64,000 bases of DNA from Porites lobata (taxonomy: Eukaryota > Cnidaria > Anthozoa > Scleractinia > Poritidae): the NCBI GenBank assembly GCA_942486035.1, contig CALNXK010000378.1:102501-166500 (forward strand). The letters run 5' to 3'. Position numbers and translations under genes: made by a program. Shown in pieces: positions 45,801 through 54,431 of this stretch. Below the pieces are notes generated by a model. The model saw only the letters and a program-made list of their open reading frames with translations. It searched no databases and had not been told where the DNA came from. The stretch's first letter is position 1, and each line of letters starts with the position of its first letter.

Positions 45801-48800
45801 AAATCTACGCCTCCCGGCCCTTACTGACAGCCCTGTAAAGTTGGTTGCTAGTGTCATCAGGGCGTGGTGGGGGGGAAGAAGGGGATACTACCTTGTTAAA
45901 CAACTGTGGTGCTACTCAAGTAAAAAACTCAAAAGTATCCCTAGAAGGTACCGCAATCTTGCTTCGTCAGCATGGAAGAAATTCATTTTGAGATGAAATC
46001 CACCAGAACATTGAGTAATTTTGATTTTCAAAGGACAAAAATCTTGTACCAGAATAATTTAAAGCATATTGCATTCTTTTTTACATTTTCAAGGGCTAAA
46101 GATCATGATGTGATAAATCATCTTTAGTAACACCAAAAAAAATTTCTGATGGGAGCCCGAGAAAATAAAAGTCAAATTTCACAAAATTACATCTTACACA
46201 CGCAATTTTTAGAAATTTTACCTGGCAGGTATAATGACAATTCTTGTGAAATTTGACATTCACTTTCTCGGACTTCCATAGGAAATTTTCTTTGGTGTAA
46301 TTACAGATGATTTATTACATCTTTGGCCTATGAAAATGTAAAAAAAGAATGTAATATTCTTTAAATTATTCTGGTACAAGGTTTTTGTGCACTGAAAATT
46401 AAAATCACTCAATGTCCTGGTGGATTTCGTCCTAAGCTCTGTTAGAGGTACCAAAAAGAGGAGGAAATATTTCACTGCTGTGAACCTTGAAGAATTAATA
46501 GATACATGTAGAAGACAAAGTTTAGTAGATGGTTACTGTCAGGGAGCTGTTGTGATTCTCACATACAATGAATTAGTAATCTCTTATTCACCTGTAACAA
46601 AACTTGTGCTTGGGCCAGCTTGCTCAACCCTTCCAGATGGACCTTGAAATACGACAACAAATAATTAGTCATACACCACTGTCTTGTTCACAACTTATGT
46701 TGTGCAATGAATTGCTTAATTACAGACAATGAACTGGATCAAATGCTTTTTGTCTAATTGTAAGAGATTCATGGATCTTTTAATAAATCTTCAAAAAAAA
46801 CCATTTTTTGAATTTTCTTCAACTATTTGTAATTTTAATATAATTTAACAATGAGTACTGGCATCTTTATGCCAATGACAAAATGTGTATGTTGTAGTTA
46901 ATTTTTTGTCTCAGTTAATTTTGTTTTCTAACTAGTTAATTTTTTTCCAACTAGTTAGTTTTTTTCTAACTGGTTTATTATTTCTATCAACTGTCTAAAA
47001 AGGGATTTTCTTTTATGGGGTGTGGTTAAAAAATAGGGGCATGGTTTTTTAGGGGGTATAAAAACAAATGAAATAAACATTGAAACAATTATTGGGAGAT
47101 GTCTTTTGATTACTTTCTCCATTCCCCACTGAGTCCCATTACTCCACTCACTACCCCCATTTACTCTACTACCCCTCTATTTTTTATTTTTTCTTTTACT
47201 ACAACATTTGCACTTACCAAGCCTTGAACTCTCACCTTCTAGACTGAACTCGCTGCATCTCAAGGACTATGCGATCTCCACTATACCACAGAGGCTCTTG
47301 TTCCAAATCACTGAAAATTTCTATTAATTATCTCTTATTCGACCCAGTCCCACCCCAACCCAGATTTAATTTATGAAAGCATTCGAGCATGGGCGTTGGC
47401 TAGAAAACAAGACTTAACACGATGAAGGTTCTTCGAACTCGCTAACATTCGCTTCGAAATGGAAGATTGTGTTGATGAAAAAACTTTCTACGAAAAGTTA
47501 GAATCCTTAAAGCCCGGAGAAAGCAAAGTTACAGTTTATATCGACGACTCGTTTTATGAAAATGCAAAGAATTATCTGCAAACTCTTCCGAAATTTCAAC
47601 AAGGCAAAGAACATGAATCACATGCCGAACTTTCCAAGCGTGATATCAGCACTATAAAACGGAAAGGATGGACTCTAAAGGGCGAAGAAATTGTTACCGC
47701 AAATAACAAGGTCGTTGTACCGAAAAGTAAGCTGCACAAAGTTCTCTGTGAATGTCACTCTTCGACCGCGCACCGCGGGAGAGACAAAACCAATACTTAC
47801 GTGAAAGGTATTTATTCTGAAATACCACAACAAGTTGTATCTTTGTTTACAAGTTTGTGTAAACTGCATGCCCAACAGAAGAGCATTACCGACCACAAAA
47901 AGCAACCGATAACAAACCCAATCAGTGCTGAAACGTTTATGTCCCATATAGAAATTGATCTTATCGACTTCAGAAACGTCAAATGTTCGTGTACTAATAG
48001 CCATCAGTGGGTTCTACACGTAACTGACCACCACACCAAGTATTCTTGGTTATATGCTGTGCACAATAAAACGGCAGATGAAGTGTTAGCAAAATTAGAA
48101 GAGTTATTCTGGCTTTTTGGATTTCCTCAAACCCTGCACACTGATAATGGTAAAGAGTTTAAAAACAAACTAATGCATGAATTCTGCCAAAACCATGGGA
48201 TTAAACAAGCACATGGTGCACCGAGAAAACCACAAACACAAGGCCTTGTGGAGAGAAATAACAGGACTATTAAAGAGAACTTAACAAACATACTTAAAGA
48301 GAACCAAGCTGATGTCACAACATGGTGTTCAAGATTGGGAGAAGCAGCTTACAAGAAGAACATTACCATCCACAGAGCTGTCAAGGAAATACCATATCGA
48401 CTTGTTTTTGGAATTGATCCCAAAAAAGAAAAGAAGTTGAATCCCACTCAAGAAGAACAAGAAGAAGATCAGCTGTCAGAGATGGCAAATACAAATGCGC
48501 CAGTAAAACGAAAAACCCCACCCACTCCTGAATATGAAAGCAGGAAAAGAACAAGAATTGAAGTCAATTCACACCAAATTGAGTACAATGAAAAAATGAA
48601 GAAGTCCAGGCAAAAGCCTCAAACCCTTAATATTGGAGATTTTGTTAGCATCAAAATTGACCTAGTAGATAAAACACCATTTCATCCAAATGTGCTTATG
48701 GGAGAAATCATTGCATTTGAAAATGAATATGCTAAAGTTGCTTGCAAATTTGGAATTATTACCACCCTCATTTCCCCAGCTAGATTAGTTAAATGCCAAG

Positions 48801-50150
48801 CAACAAATATTAAAATAAGCAAGGATAAGGAAATCACATTCACAAAAGCATGCAAAATGGCAATAGAGCAGTAGAACAATAAACTTTATTTCACAGTTGT
48901 GTGTAAATTCAAATATTTATTGATGTATTTAATGATTGATGCACATCAACATTGAATGTACGCTGTAGACAACTCAATTAGAACGGAAATGACATCATGT
49001 CAGTGTTGTAATTAACACCATGTATAGTAGTATAATGCAGTAAAGCCAATGTGACTTCTTACATTTTTCTGTGATTACAAATATTAAAGGACATTCAACA
49101 TGTTGTTGAATAGATCGTTATTGATCTTGGTAAATGTGATGATAATGTGAATTATTCCATAGAGATACTCAATACAAACTCAATTTTCATGAAGAAGCTA
49201 ACCCTAACCCTTAATGAAAGCCAACCCTAACCCTAACCCTAACCCCAACCTTAACCCAAAACTTATAGCTAACCCTAACGCGACTCAAACAAACAAAAAA
49301 AACCCTTGAGCATTTACTTAAAAAAGAAAATAACGGGTTTTATAAAAATAATTTGTTGCAAAAACAAAAATCAATCAGCCAAAAAGAATGTAACTAGTTA
49401 AATTATTATTTACCTAGTTAGAAAAAAATAAACTAGCTAGAAAAAAATTATCTAGTTAGAAAAAAATTAACTAGTTAGAAAACAAAATTAACTGAGACAA
49501 AAAATTAACTACAACATACACATGACATACCATACCATGGTTGAACTCATGAAACAAACTCAAGTTCAAGTTTAGTGTTTATTTGCAACATTTTAAACAG
49601 CAGAACTTGAGTTGCGGGGACCACATCCCCTGCTCTTTATGAATTAACAGTTTTTATAACAGAATTTTTATATACATGTATGATGGTTATTATGATTTAT
49701 TGTCCTTAATGGCCAGAAGACGAGAAACTCTAACAGTTTACAGCTGTCTTTAAAAAGGAAGCACTTTCTTCACAGTTACATTTATTTAAAGATCCTGATT
49801 TGTTGGTTCAGAGTTTGAACTTACAGCTGTACAACCTCTAGCTCGACAGACCAATTTCACAATTGAGCTACAGAGTAACTGGGCAGTGGATCAGCTCCCC
49901 TAAGGGGAAAGAAACACTCCACCTCAGAATTCCAAAGACCCTCCGAAAGACCCTCGTAGGTATTAATTACTTGTAATTGTTCTTAATCTCCAAGAATATC
50001 TACATGAAACAAAAATTAATGTCAAAATATTATTTTACAACTTTCTTTACCTTGGTTTTTTGGTTTATATTTCTCGAATAGCCCTGCAGCACTTCTCTTT
50101 ATCTGGTTCCCAAGAGTATCTCCTTTCTTCTTAGAACGATCTTTATCCAT
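32975..50150 (-). CDS. PNP-NACHT-LRR immune receptor (NLR with nucleosidase-like N-domain)
   Basis: Eight coding exons join into 1195 codons: 50150-50051, 42229-41525, 40891-40706, 38991-38935, 38815-38759, 37805-35446, 33194-33078, 32980-32975. Residues 1-34 are basic. About 88-320 form a PNP_UDP (nucleoside phosphorylase/nucleosidase) fold domain. 331-368 are two repeated linkers. 369-1010 hold NACHT (Walker A GRPGIGKT 450-457, Walker B LLILDGYDEY 529-538, sensor VIITSRD 562-568) and a winged helix with FIHKSMQEFLA near 734-744. 1011-1155 are LRRs, then an acidic tail and stop. NLRs are cytosolic sensors that oligomerise through NACHT and activate an N-terminal effector. Bacterial PNP-family immune effectors are known to cleave ATP, so nucleotide cleavage is a reasonable hypothesis here, not shown. 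Every junction is GT-AG and in phase. No disabling change is seen. The ligand is unknown. Confidence 0.85.
33078..33194 (-). CDS. NLR exon 7, acidic tail
   Basis: 117 nt, phase 0 to 0, with donor GTTAGT. Encodes DDEGNPKPEGEWPSENYWK, then SEYPHLFPDS and a Glu/Gln-rich end. It reads smoothly on from the last LRR (LWTDYH). No domain known to me. Confidence 0.75.
33652..33700 (-). mobile_element. tRNA 3'-half-like sequence
   Basis: The minus strand reads AAGGTGCCGGGTTCGAATCC then TGCTCAGTAGCC, a well-kept T-arm and acceptor-end pattern. The 5' half expected further upstream is unrecognisable, so it is a tRNA relic or SINE piece inside NLR intron 6. Confidence 0.5.
33861..33888. repeat. (GA)n microsatellite
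   Basis: About fourteen GA dinucleotides in an NLR intron. They explain the Ser/Leu-rich open frames on the minus strand here. Confidence 0.95.
34280..34900 (+). pseudogene. Decayed coding relic in NLR intron, unidentified
   Basis: On the plus strand, opposite to the NLR gene, frames with coding-like composition follow each other: MSSREKSSEVDLTNQ, then FVQFALQRQTVQDELKIE ending at a stop, then MLPAKDRDLYLFTQEYAKEL and DLICMASVLGKL, then VFICKENLFGVAFNRCLED in a shifted frame. At least one stop and two frame changes separate them. It looks like an old gene fragment or retrocopy. I do not recognise the family, and chance cannot be excluded. Confidence 0.35.
35446..37805 (-). CDS. NLR exon 6, NACHT, winged helix and LRR
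   Basis: A single 2360-nt exon, phase 1 in and 0 out, with 786 uninterrupted codons. It starts after TTTCTTTAACAG and encodes a NACHT-flanking stretch (IVPWDQSS, YTQLSWL), Walker A GRPGIGKT, Walker B LLILDGYDEY, sensor motif VIITSRD, the winged-helix motif HFIHKSMQEFLASLF, a helical domain, and LRRs with LEYLTLCRINV, LKVLGMSYNPL and LEKLYLWGVKM. The open frame continues past 35446, but the LRR pattern stops there at donor GTAAGT. One long NACHT exon is usual in cnidarian NLR genes. Confidence 0.95.
38413..38669. repeat. Local tandem duplication, about 130-bp units
   Basis: Two adjacent units start near 'taaaccaagtgtaaaggggt' and end 'gttgggtgctaaaaataatt'. Each contains the palindrome ggggtgttacccc. 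Copy 2 of the segmental duplication has a single unit, so this arose after the larger duplication or was lost there. Confidence 0.9.
38759..38815 (-). CDS. NLR exon 5, 57-nt linker cassette
   Basis: 57 nt, phase 1 to 1, encoding LSAKKQISGFAANQKELP. It has the same acceptor context (AACTCACAG) and weak donor (GTACTA) as its duplicate. Together the two cassettes form a polar linker between the effector-like domain and NACHT. Confidence 0.6.
38935..38991 (-). CDS. NLR exon 4, 57-nt linker cassette
   Basis: Exactly 57 nt, phase 1 to 1, encoding LSARKQPFSSAANKEELP plus split codons. The acceptor GCTTACAG is fine; the donor GTACTA is weak, so this exon may be skipped. It is nearly identical to exon 5 and to a third copy at 45123-45179. 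Confidence 0.6.
40706..40891 (-). CDS. NLR exon 3, PNP_UDP C-terminal motif
   Basis: 186 nt, phase 1 to 1, residues 270-330. Contains EWVIVKGISHFADGNN followed by SWKSHACIMAASLVS, the C-terminal signature of the PNP_UDP superfamily. The family usually has Asp after the Ser (IS-D); here it is His289. Acceptor TTTTTCCAG and donor GTAGGT are good. Confidence 0.85.
41300..41475 (-). mobile_element. SINE in NLR intron 2
   Basis: The minus strand starts AGTGGTGGCCCGTGGTGTAC, then has AGGTTAAGGCC, CCTTGGACAAGAAACTTTAA and CCAGGTGTGTAAATGGGTGC. This order matches widespread animal SINEs with a tRNA-like head and a conserved body. It separates the two PNP exons. Confidence 0.7.
41525..42229 (-). CDS. 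NLR exon 2, PNP_UDP-like domain, main part
   Basis: 705 nt, phase 1 to 1, residues 35-268. Family landmarks are DILLLTVDDCEFLACYAYLR at the first strand, YVGCCGGL (the glycine-rich phosphate/ribose region, 171-178) and LGDVVLSS (187-194). The domain belongs to the nucleoside phosphorylase/nucleosidase superfamily and resembles the versions fused to NACHT or NB-ARC in fungi and bacteria more than stand-alone purine salvage enzymes. It is continued by exon 3. Confidence 0.85.
42230..44188. other. NLR intron 1, proximal part
   Basis: No exon seen. Several short open frames appear, none with motifs or paired splice sites. 43060-43480 and 43600-43740 look like dispersed repeats. Confidence 0.4.
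45123..45179 (-). CDS. Third linker cassette, in intron 1 (possible alternative exon)
   Basis: Same 57-nt length, same splice sites and phase 1 at both ends; encodes PSARKQPSSSMATKEELP. It lies between exon 1 and the PNP exon, inside the other copy of the segmental duplication, and could be spliced in without changing frame. Whether it is used is unknown. Confidence 0.4.
45995..46428. mobile_element. 434-bp palindromic MITE
   Basis: GAAATCCACCAG at the left is mirrored by CTGGTGGATTTC at the right, and complementarity continues for most of the element ('aatttaaagcatattgcatt' against a matching stretch near 46340). It interrupts segmental copy 2. The flanking duplication is very short or not clear. 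Confidence 0.9.
47215..47305 (-). mobile_element. tRNA-like sequence inside the Ginger element
   Basis: The minus strand reads GCCTCTGTGGTATAGTGGAG, then a B-box-like GAGTTCAAGGC. This is tRNA-derived promoter order, located between the left TIR and the transposase start. Confidence 0.5.
47459..48874 (+). CDS. Ginger/KRBA2-type DD35E integrase transposase
   Basis: 471 codons, no intron. The N-terminal zinc-binding region has H100-x4-H105 and C134-x2-H137 (VLCECHSSTAHRGRDK; LCKLHAQ). The RNase H-fold core has D167 (IEIDLIDF), D229 (LHTDNGKEF) and E265 (GLVERNNRT), spaced 62 and 35 as in retroviral/Gypsy-like integrases and their cellular relatives KRBA2 and SCAND3. A basic Lys/Arg-rich stretch near 355-395 precedes a small beta-barrel-like C-terminus (NIGDFVSIKIDLVDK). 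The fourth zinc ligand is His rather than Cys. An AATAAA signal sits four bases after the stop. The intact frame and matching TIRs suggest recent activity; host domestication is less likely. Confidence 0.85.
   Translation: MEDCVDEKTFYEKLESLKPGESKVTVYIDDSFYENAKNYLQTLPKFQQGKEHESHAELSKRDISTIKRKGWTLKGEEIVTANNKVVVPKSKLHKVLCECHSSTAHRGRDKTNTYVKGIYSEIPQQVVSLFTSLCKLHAQQKSITDHKKQPITNPISAETFMSHIEIDLIDFRNVKCSCTNSHQWVLHVTDHHTKYSWLYAVHNKTADEVLAKLEELFWLFGFPQTLHTDNGKEFKNKLMHEFCQNHGIKQAHGAPRKPQTQGLVERNNRTIKENLTNILKENQADVTTWCSRLGEAAYKKNITIHRAVKEIPYRLVFGIDPKKEKKLNPTQEEQEEDQLSEMANTNAPVKRKTPPTPEYESRKRTRIEVNSHQIEYNEKMKKSRQKPQTLNIGDFVSIKIDLVDKTPFHPNVLMGEIIAFENEYAKVACKFGIITTLISPARLVKCQATNIKISKDKEITFTKACKMAIEQ
49199..49256 (+). 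repeat. Interstitial CCCTAA telomere-type repeat
   Basis: Several AACCCT units with slight decay (aaccctaaccctaaccctaa), the metazoan telomere hexamer. It lies inside the Ginger element between the transposase gene and the right TIR. Short TTAGGG matches also occur near 5985. Confidence 0.9.
49803..49880 (-). mobile_element. tRNA-derived SINE head
   Basis: The minus strand reads GTTACTCTGTAGCTCAATTG, then AAGTTCAAACTCTG at B-box spacing. It lies just outside the Ginger element in NLR intron 1. Confidence 0.5.
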
Positions 50151-50151
50151 T
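50051..50151 (-). CDS. NLR exon 1, start codon
   Basis: ATG at 50150-50148 lies one base after an acceptor-like TTAATTGTAG, so an untranslated exon probably precedes it. It encodes MDKDRSKKKGDTLGNQ and runs to KPKNQ, lysine-rich and without a signal peptide. The donor is G|GTAAAG, phase 1. It joins in frame to the PNP exon 7.8 kb away. Confidence 0.65.
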
Positions 50152-50270
50152 CTACAATTAAACCAAGATTAAAATTCATGCATCAGAAAAGAGTAGTTTA
50201 GTGGATTGAACTGGTTAACTTTGCCAACACTCAATGCAGTTGTGCACTAAAGAAAGCCTGAAAAAATCAA

Positions 50271-50342
50271 GCTTACCGGCATTAAAACACTGACCTTGGG
50301 ATACCAGTGCAGTGCTCTAACCAACTGAGCTGGCAAAAGCCA
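50271..50342 (-). mobile_element. tRNA-derived SINE head upstream of NLR start
   Basis: The minus strand reads GCCAGCTCAGTTGGTTAGAG, then GGTCAGTGTTTTAATGCCGG. The A-box is excellent and the B-box decayed. It sits about 120 bp upstream of the NLR start codon exon, in the same orientation. Confidence 0.65.
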
Positions 50343-50793
50343 ACTGGGGGCTGGTCATTATCACATATATTGGTTCCTAATTAATATACGCTGTGTCTGG
50401 AAGCCTAACTATTTTTTGCATTGTTTTTGCCACTGCATAAGTTGCATCTTTAAATGCGATGATCTTTATTTCTTCATTCTGTGCATGGTTCCAATAATAT
50501 GAAATTCAGATATTCATTTCACCTTCATTATTCCCAGGTAATATTACACAACAATGCAGTTTATTGACTATACACAAACACAGGCACATTCAATGTGCAT
50601 GAGCTGTTTTGAACGCTTCAGCTCCAGTTGTAGCTATACAACTGGTTTTTTGTGCGAAATTGGGTATTGCTGTACATGAATGAAAACGCTCAGCTGAGTC
50701 GATCCTCATGCTTAATATTCACTTTCCTGTCTTTCCTTGATACATCTGGAGCAAGTTAAACAAATTGTTAAAGTACAAAAAATATCAACTCAC

Positions 50794-50870
50794 CAAACGT
50801 TGATTAGAGGAAAAACTTGAAGGTTTCTTCAGAGTTTGTTAAGAACATGTGGCACTGGCTCATATAATAC
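50794..50870 (-). promoter_or_regulatory. Candidate NLR promoter and untranslated first exon
   Basis: The minus strand has a TATA-like TATTATATG near 50861-50869 and, downstream, TCAACGTTTG|GTGAGT, a strong donor at 50794. A matching TCAACGTTAG|GTAAGC donor lies near 58977, which could be an alternative first exon. The acceptor before exon 1 implies such an exon exists; which one is used cannot be told from sequence. Confidence 0.3.
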
Positions 50871-50879
50871 CGAATAGTT

Positions 50880-53410
50880 ACGTCCAGGATTTTTTATCAT
50901 TGTGGTAGGTGGTCGCATCATCATAATTCATGAGGTTTTCATGTGCAATTCTACTCAACGAGACAGTCTAACTCTGACGACTTAATTCTGCATGTTTTAA
51001 AAGCTATTGCTTCTTAAAAGACAAGAATTAACCTTTATTTAAGGCATTGGTTACAAAATGAAACAGGTCTTTATACGTTCAAGTTACTATTATTACTGTG
51101 AAAAGCCAGCATGAGATGTGCAGTCACACACCTGGCACGTGAAAGTGTTGGACTAGTTTGTGAGGGAATTCAAGTTAAAATCACACAGTAATGTAGTAAA
51201 CAGGATTATAGGTTATAAAAATTTCTCATGCACACAAATTGCACGTGAAGATGTTAGACTTTTCCCCTTTTACAAATTGTACAAGAAAGAACACATATTG
51301 TTTACGAGATTACTTTGCTCAATTGATTTTAACAAAACAGCTCCTTTTCTAACATCCACAAATATATAATTATACATCATTCAATGTTAAGATTGATACC
51401 CTAACATCATTACAGAATTGTCAAATTGGCAAAATACTGATTTCTACTCTTATGTTATTCCACTCAATGAAACAATCTTTAATTATTTCATCAACTAGCT
51501 ACTTCCCAGTTTATTTGCTACCGCAAAGTTATGCATCTTTTCTCAGCCACTGGGTAAATCATTACAGAAACGCGCCCATTCAAAAACGTCGATCGTGAAA
51601 ATGCAAATAAGTGAAAAATGACATCAATTTAGTGTCAATCAAGAAATCCCCTGGGTATATCCCTTTCCTGGTTTTTGTTCCTGCTCAGACAGCCGCAACA
51701 TTTGCCTATTCTTCGATGAAGAATAGAACTTCACGCGACTAACAATAGCTCAGTCTGTTTAAAAACTGTCTAAATTTACTCCGAATTAGCATGTGACTTT
51801 TTGCTGTTAAACTCTTCAAAATTAAAAAATCCTCGATGATTGTTGTTGATTTTGCCGCAAATAATTCAATGCACTGACTTAAAACGAATTTTTACCTTTT
51901 ACAAACTTCATGGTTCGAATCGATCGATGAAATATGAGCGCAACCGATGCGTTAATAGTTTGTTTACATTTTGTCGCGGGTTTTCGATAATATTATAAAC
52001 CTTAAAATTTACGGGCAAATTCGACGAAAAAGCACTCTCACTTACATTCTTCATTTAAGATATTGATCTTAGCACAGTATAAGGCAAAAGTAAGAGCGAT
52101 ACTTTCTTTAGGAACGCTATAACTACATATTTAATGGCCGATCCTAAACAGCGATCTAATCCGTCTTTTGAAAACAACTACAATACCGCTTCTGATAATA
52201 ATATTTATAAACGCTGCAAACATTTTTATTCAATCTTATCGAGTCATTTTCGTGAAGATGAGTCTTTAAGTGAAGAATACTTTGGTTTCTGATTAGCTTT
52301 AACTGTTTTCCCATCGAAACAATTCGCACGAGACTACCGAATTCGCGAGGGTTTTATGTCAGTGCACGAGAAAGAAAACTTGCTTCTCTTTGCATATTAA
52401 ACATTTTCTTCTTTGTAGCAATGACAGACATTCCAACACTTAAAACAATAGCAACCTACTTCTATTGTTTCTGCATTGTCTCTTGAAAGTGTGAGAATAG
52501 TTAACCGCTATGAAGTTCATAAGAGACCGAAAACGACGGTAGTCTTTGAAACCTCGTTTTTGCTCGCAAAGCCTAATGGGTACCCCACTTTTCACGGGCG
52601 ACGTTTTTCAATGGGCACGTTTCTGTAATGTTAAATACGTTTTTTTATACAGCGCTGTGCTTTAGCAGAGCCCGGTGGCCCCTGGCACCCAACTTTTGCT
52701 CTTGGGTGACAAGAAAATCTTAGATTTTTCATACAAATCATATGCTAGGCACCCTAGATTTTACAGGTTCAGAGCACTGGGCTCCCTTCAATTTTCCTAA
52801 TAGAGCACAGCCTTAAACCAGTCAGAAGTGAGTAAGATGCACGCAAGGAAATTTACATAATTGAACATTCATTGTTCGCGAAGTGGGAGACTTCCGGACG
52901 TTCTTGTTGCATTTTATATATCACCATAATTCATATTTATTATCTGGTATTCCTCAGATATATGTTGCAACCAATAAGAAAAAGATTAACAACCCTGTCC
53001 TGCTTTGAAACAAACATTTGCTCACATGTATTTTTATGTACCCACGCTAGCAAACCAGTCTCCGTTTTGCAAACAAATAATTTGTAACCAAACCTTGCTG
53101 ATCACTCTGTTTTACCTATGTAAACTTAGAAACACCTGCAAATTGTAACTGACTGGTGGCCAAAACACCCTTTATTGAACTAGGCAAACATTTTGCTTAA
53201 AATGCCTGGCTTATTTTATTATAGTACGCATTTAGCTCCTTCCAAGCTCTCTATGTTTCTTGTACCCTGTGTTTGGCTAGCGCGATGACCACTATGATGA
53301 CTACAAATTCTTAATTTACGCTCATACAGCAGAGATACAAGGAACATTCCGAGTGAACCACATCTGTAAAGAACACACAGTCTTTCAGTACTTTCTGGTG
53401 TACAACTATG
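50880..53410. other. No gene seen upstream of the NLR
   Basis: AT-rich sequence without a splice-supported frame. It may contain promoter elements, but I see none that I can name. Confidence 0.5.
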
Positions 53411-53419
53411 GATCGGAGT

Positions 53420-54422
53420 GGGTCTTGACAAACTGCGAGCCAGCGAGCCAGCGAGTCATGCGAGTCATGCGAGTCATGCGAGTCATGCGAGTCATCATGT
53501 GAGCCATGCGAGACAGATGTTAGTTCCCAGTCCATTTTCCTTTCTTCGGCTTTTGGCGGCTTTTGGCTATTTGGCACGAGTTTTCGCTATCCTCGCTCTC
53601 CTTTCAATATCATTTTGTATCTGCCTTCATCTTTTTCATCTTTTGTTAAGGTAAATTATGTTATTTGTTACTATTTCTCACGTGTCTTAAACCGCTAACA
53701 TGGTGGCAACCGTGAAACTGAAGATAAGACAACACTAAATGGACATTACACATGCGCAACTAGTGCCAGTCCCCAATCCCGCTTTAGAAATGAAAAAGCG
53801 CAAAAGTTCAAAGGAAAGAGAATCCATTTTTTGGCGAATCATAAGCAATTTCACTTTTTTTAACATCTGTAGCCTGAAATTAGCGTTCAGACGAAAGCAA
53901 GAAAGTTTGTTAAAGAAAATGTATGAAAATACCCCTCAATGACGTCATAGCTTTTTCGATAAATGTGAATTTTGAGAACGAAGGTTAAACTTGTTAGTAA
54001 GTCAGATTTTTTATTGCGACATTCTTAAGCCATTGGCTTTGGTTTTATTGTGAAAGATGCAAGACGTTTGGGTTTTACAGAGAGTTTTTTTTTTTATGTT
54101 CTGGTCACGTGACTTACCACATATGGTGTGACTCATTAAACACGACCGAAGAAGAACTTTTAAACCCTTGTTTAACGCATTCTCAAACCTTTGTTATTGT
54201 TTCACCTCGTTCAATTTGTATGTTGGCGAATTTTTCTGAAGCTGAATTTTAAAGGACGTGCCTTTGGAATAAATACGTTACTTAGTTACAGAGACTAGTT
54301 TTTTTGTAGTTTACGTTAAAAACAAAGTTATTTTATGCTGACTCGCATGGCTCCCTTGTTGACTCGCATGGCTCGCACTTGTTGACTCGCATGACTCGCT
54401 GGCTCGCATATTATACACACTC
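53420..54422. mobile_element. 1.0-kb element with GCGAGTCAT-array ends, 9-bp TSD
   Basis: GATCGGAGT occurs immediately outside both ends (53411-53419, 54423-54431). The left end carries a tandem GCGAGTCAT array (53440-53500) and the right end the same words inverted (54340-54410). The outer 10-15 bp are only loosely complementary. No coding sequence; the 67-codon frame at 53739 is unremarkable. Confidence 0.75.
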
Positions 54423-54431
54423 GATCGGAGT

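Larger units (their letters stand above)
44189..46475. repeat. Segmental duplication, copy 2
   Basis: Second copy, within NLR intron 1. The match runs to 45994, is interrupted by the MITE at 45995-46428, then resumes briefly (ggtaccaaaaagaggagga against ggtactaaaaggaggagga). Confidence 0.9.
46884..49522 (+). mobile_element. Ginger/KRBA2-like DNA transposon, apparently complete
   Basis: A 2.64-kb element with near-perfect terminal inverted repeats: TGTGTATGTTGTAGTTAATT at the left and its complement at the right. Similarity continues about 90-130 bp through TTTTTTGTCTCAGTTAATTT and repeated AACTAGTTA words. It encloses one intact integrase-like transposase gene. A precise target duplication is not resolved (AATG against CATG if the ends are at TGTATG). 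It lies in NLR intron 1, transcribed against the NLR gene. Confidence 0.85.

Noticed and set aside
47459..48874. Retroviral or Gypsy pol fragment
   Set aside because: The integrase-like ORF stands alone between DNA-transposon TIRs, with no reverse transcriptase, protease, gag or LTR nearby.
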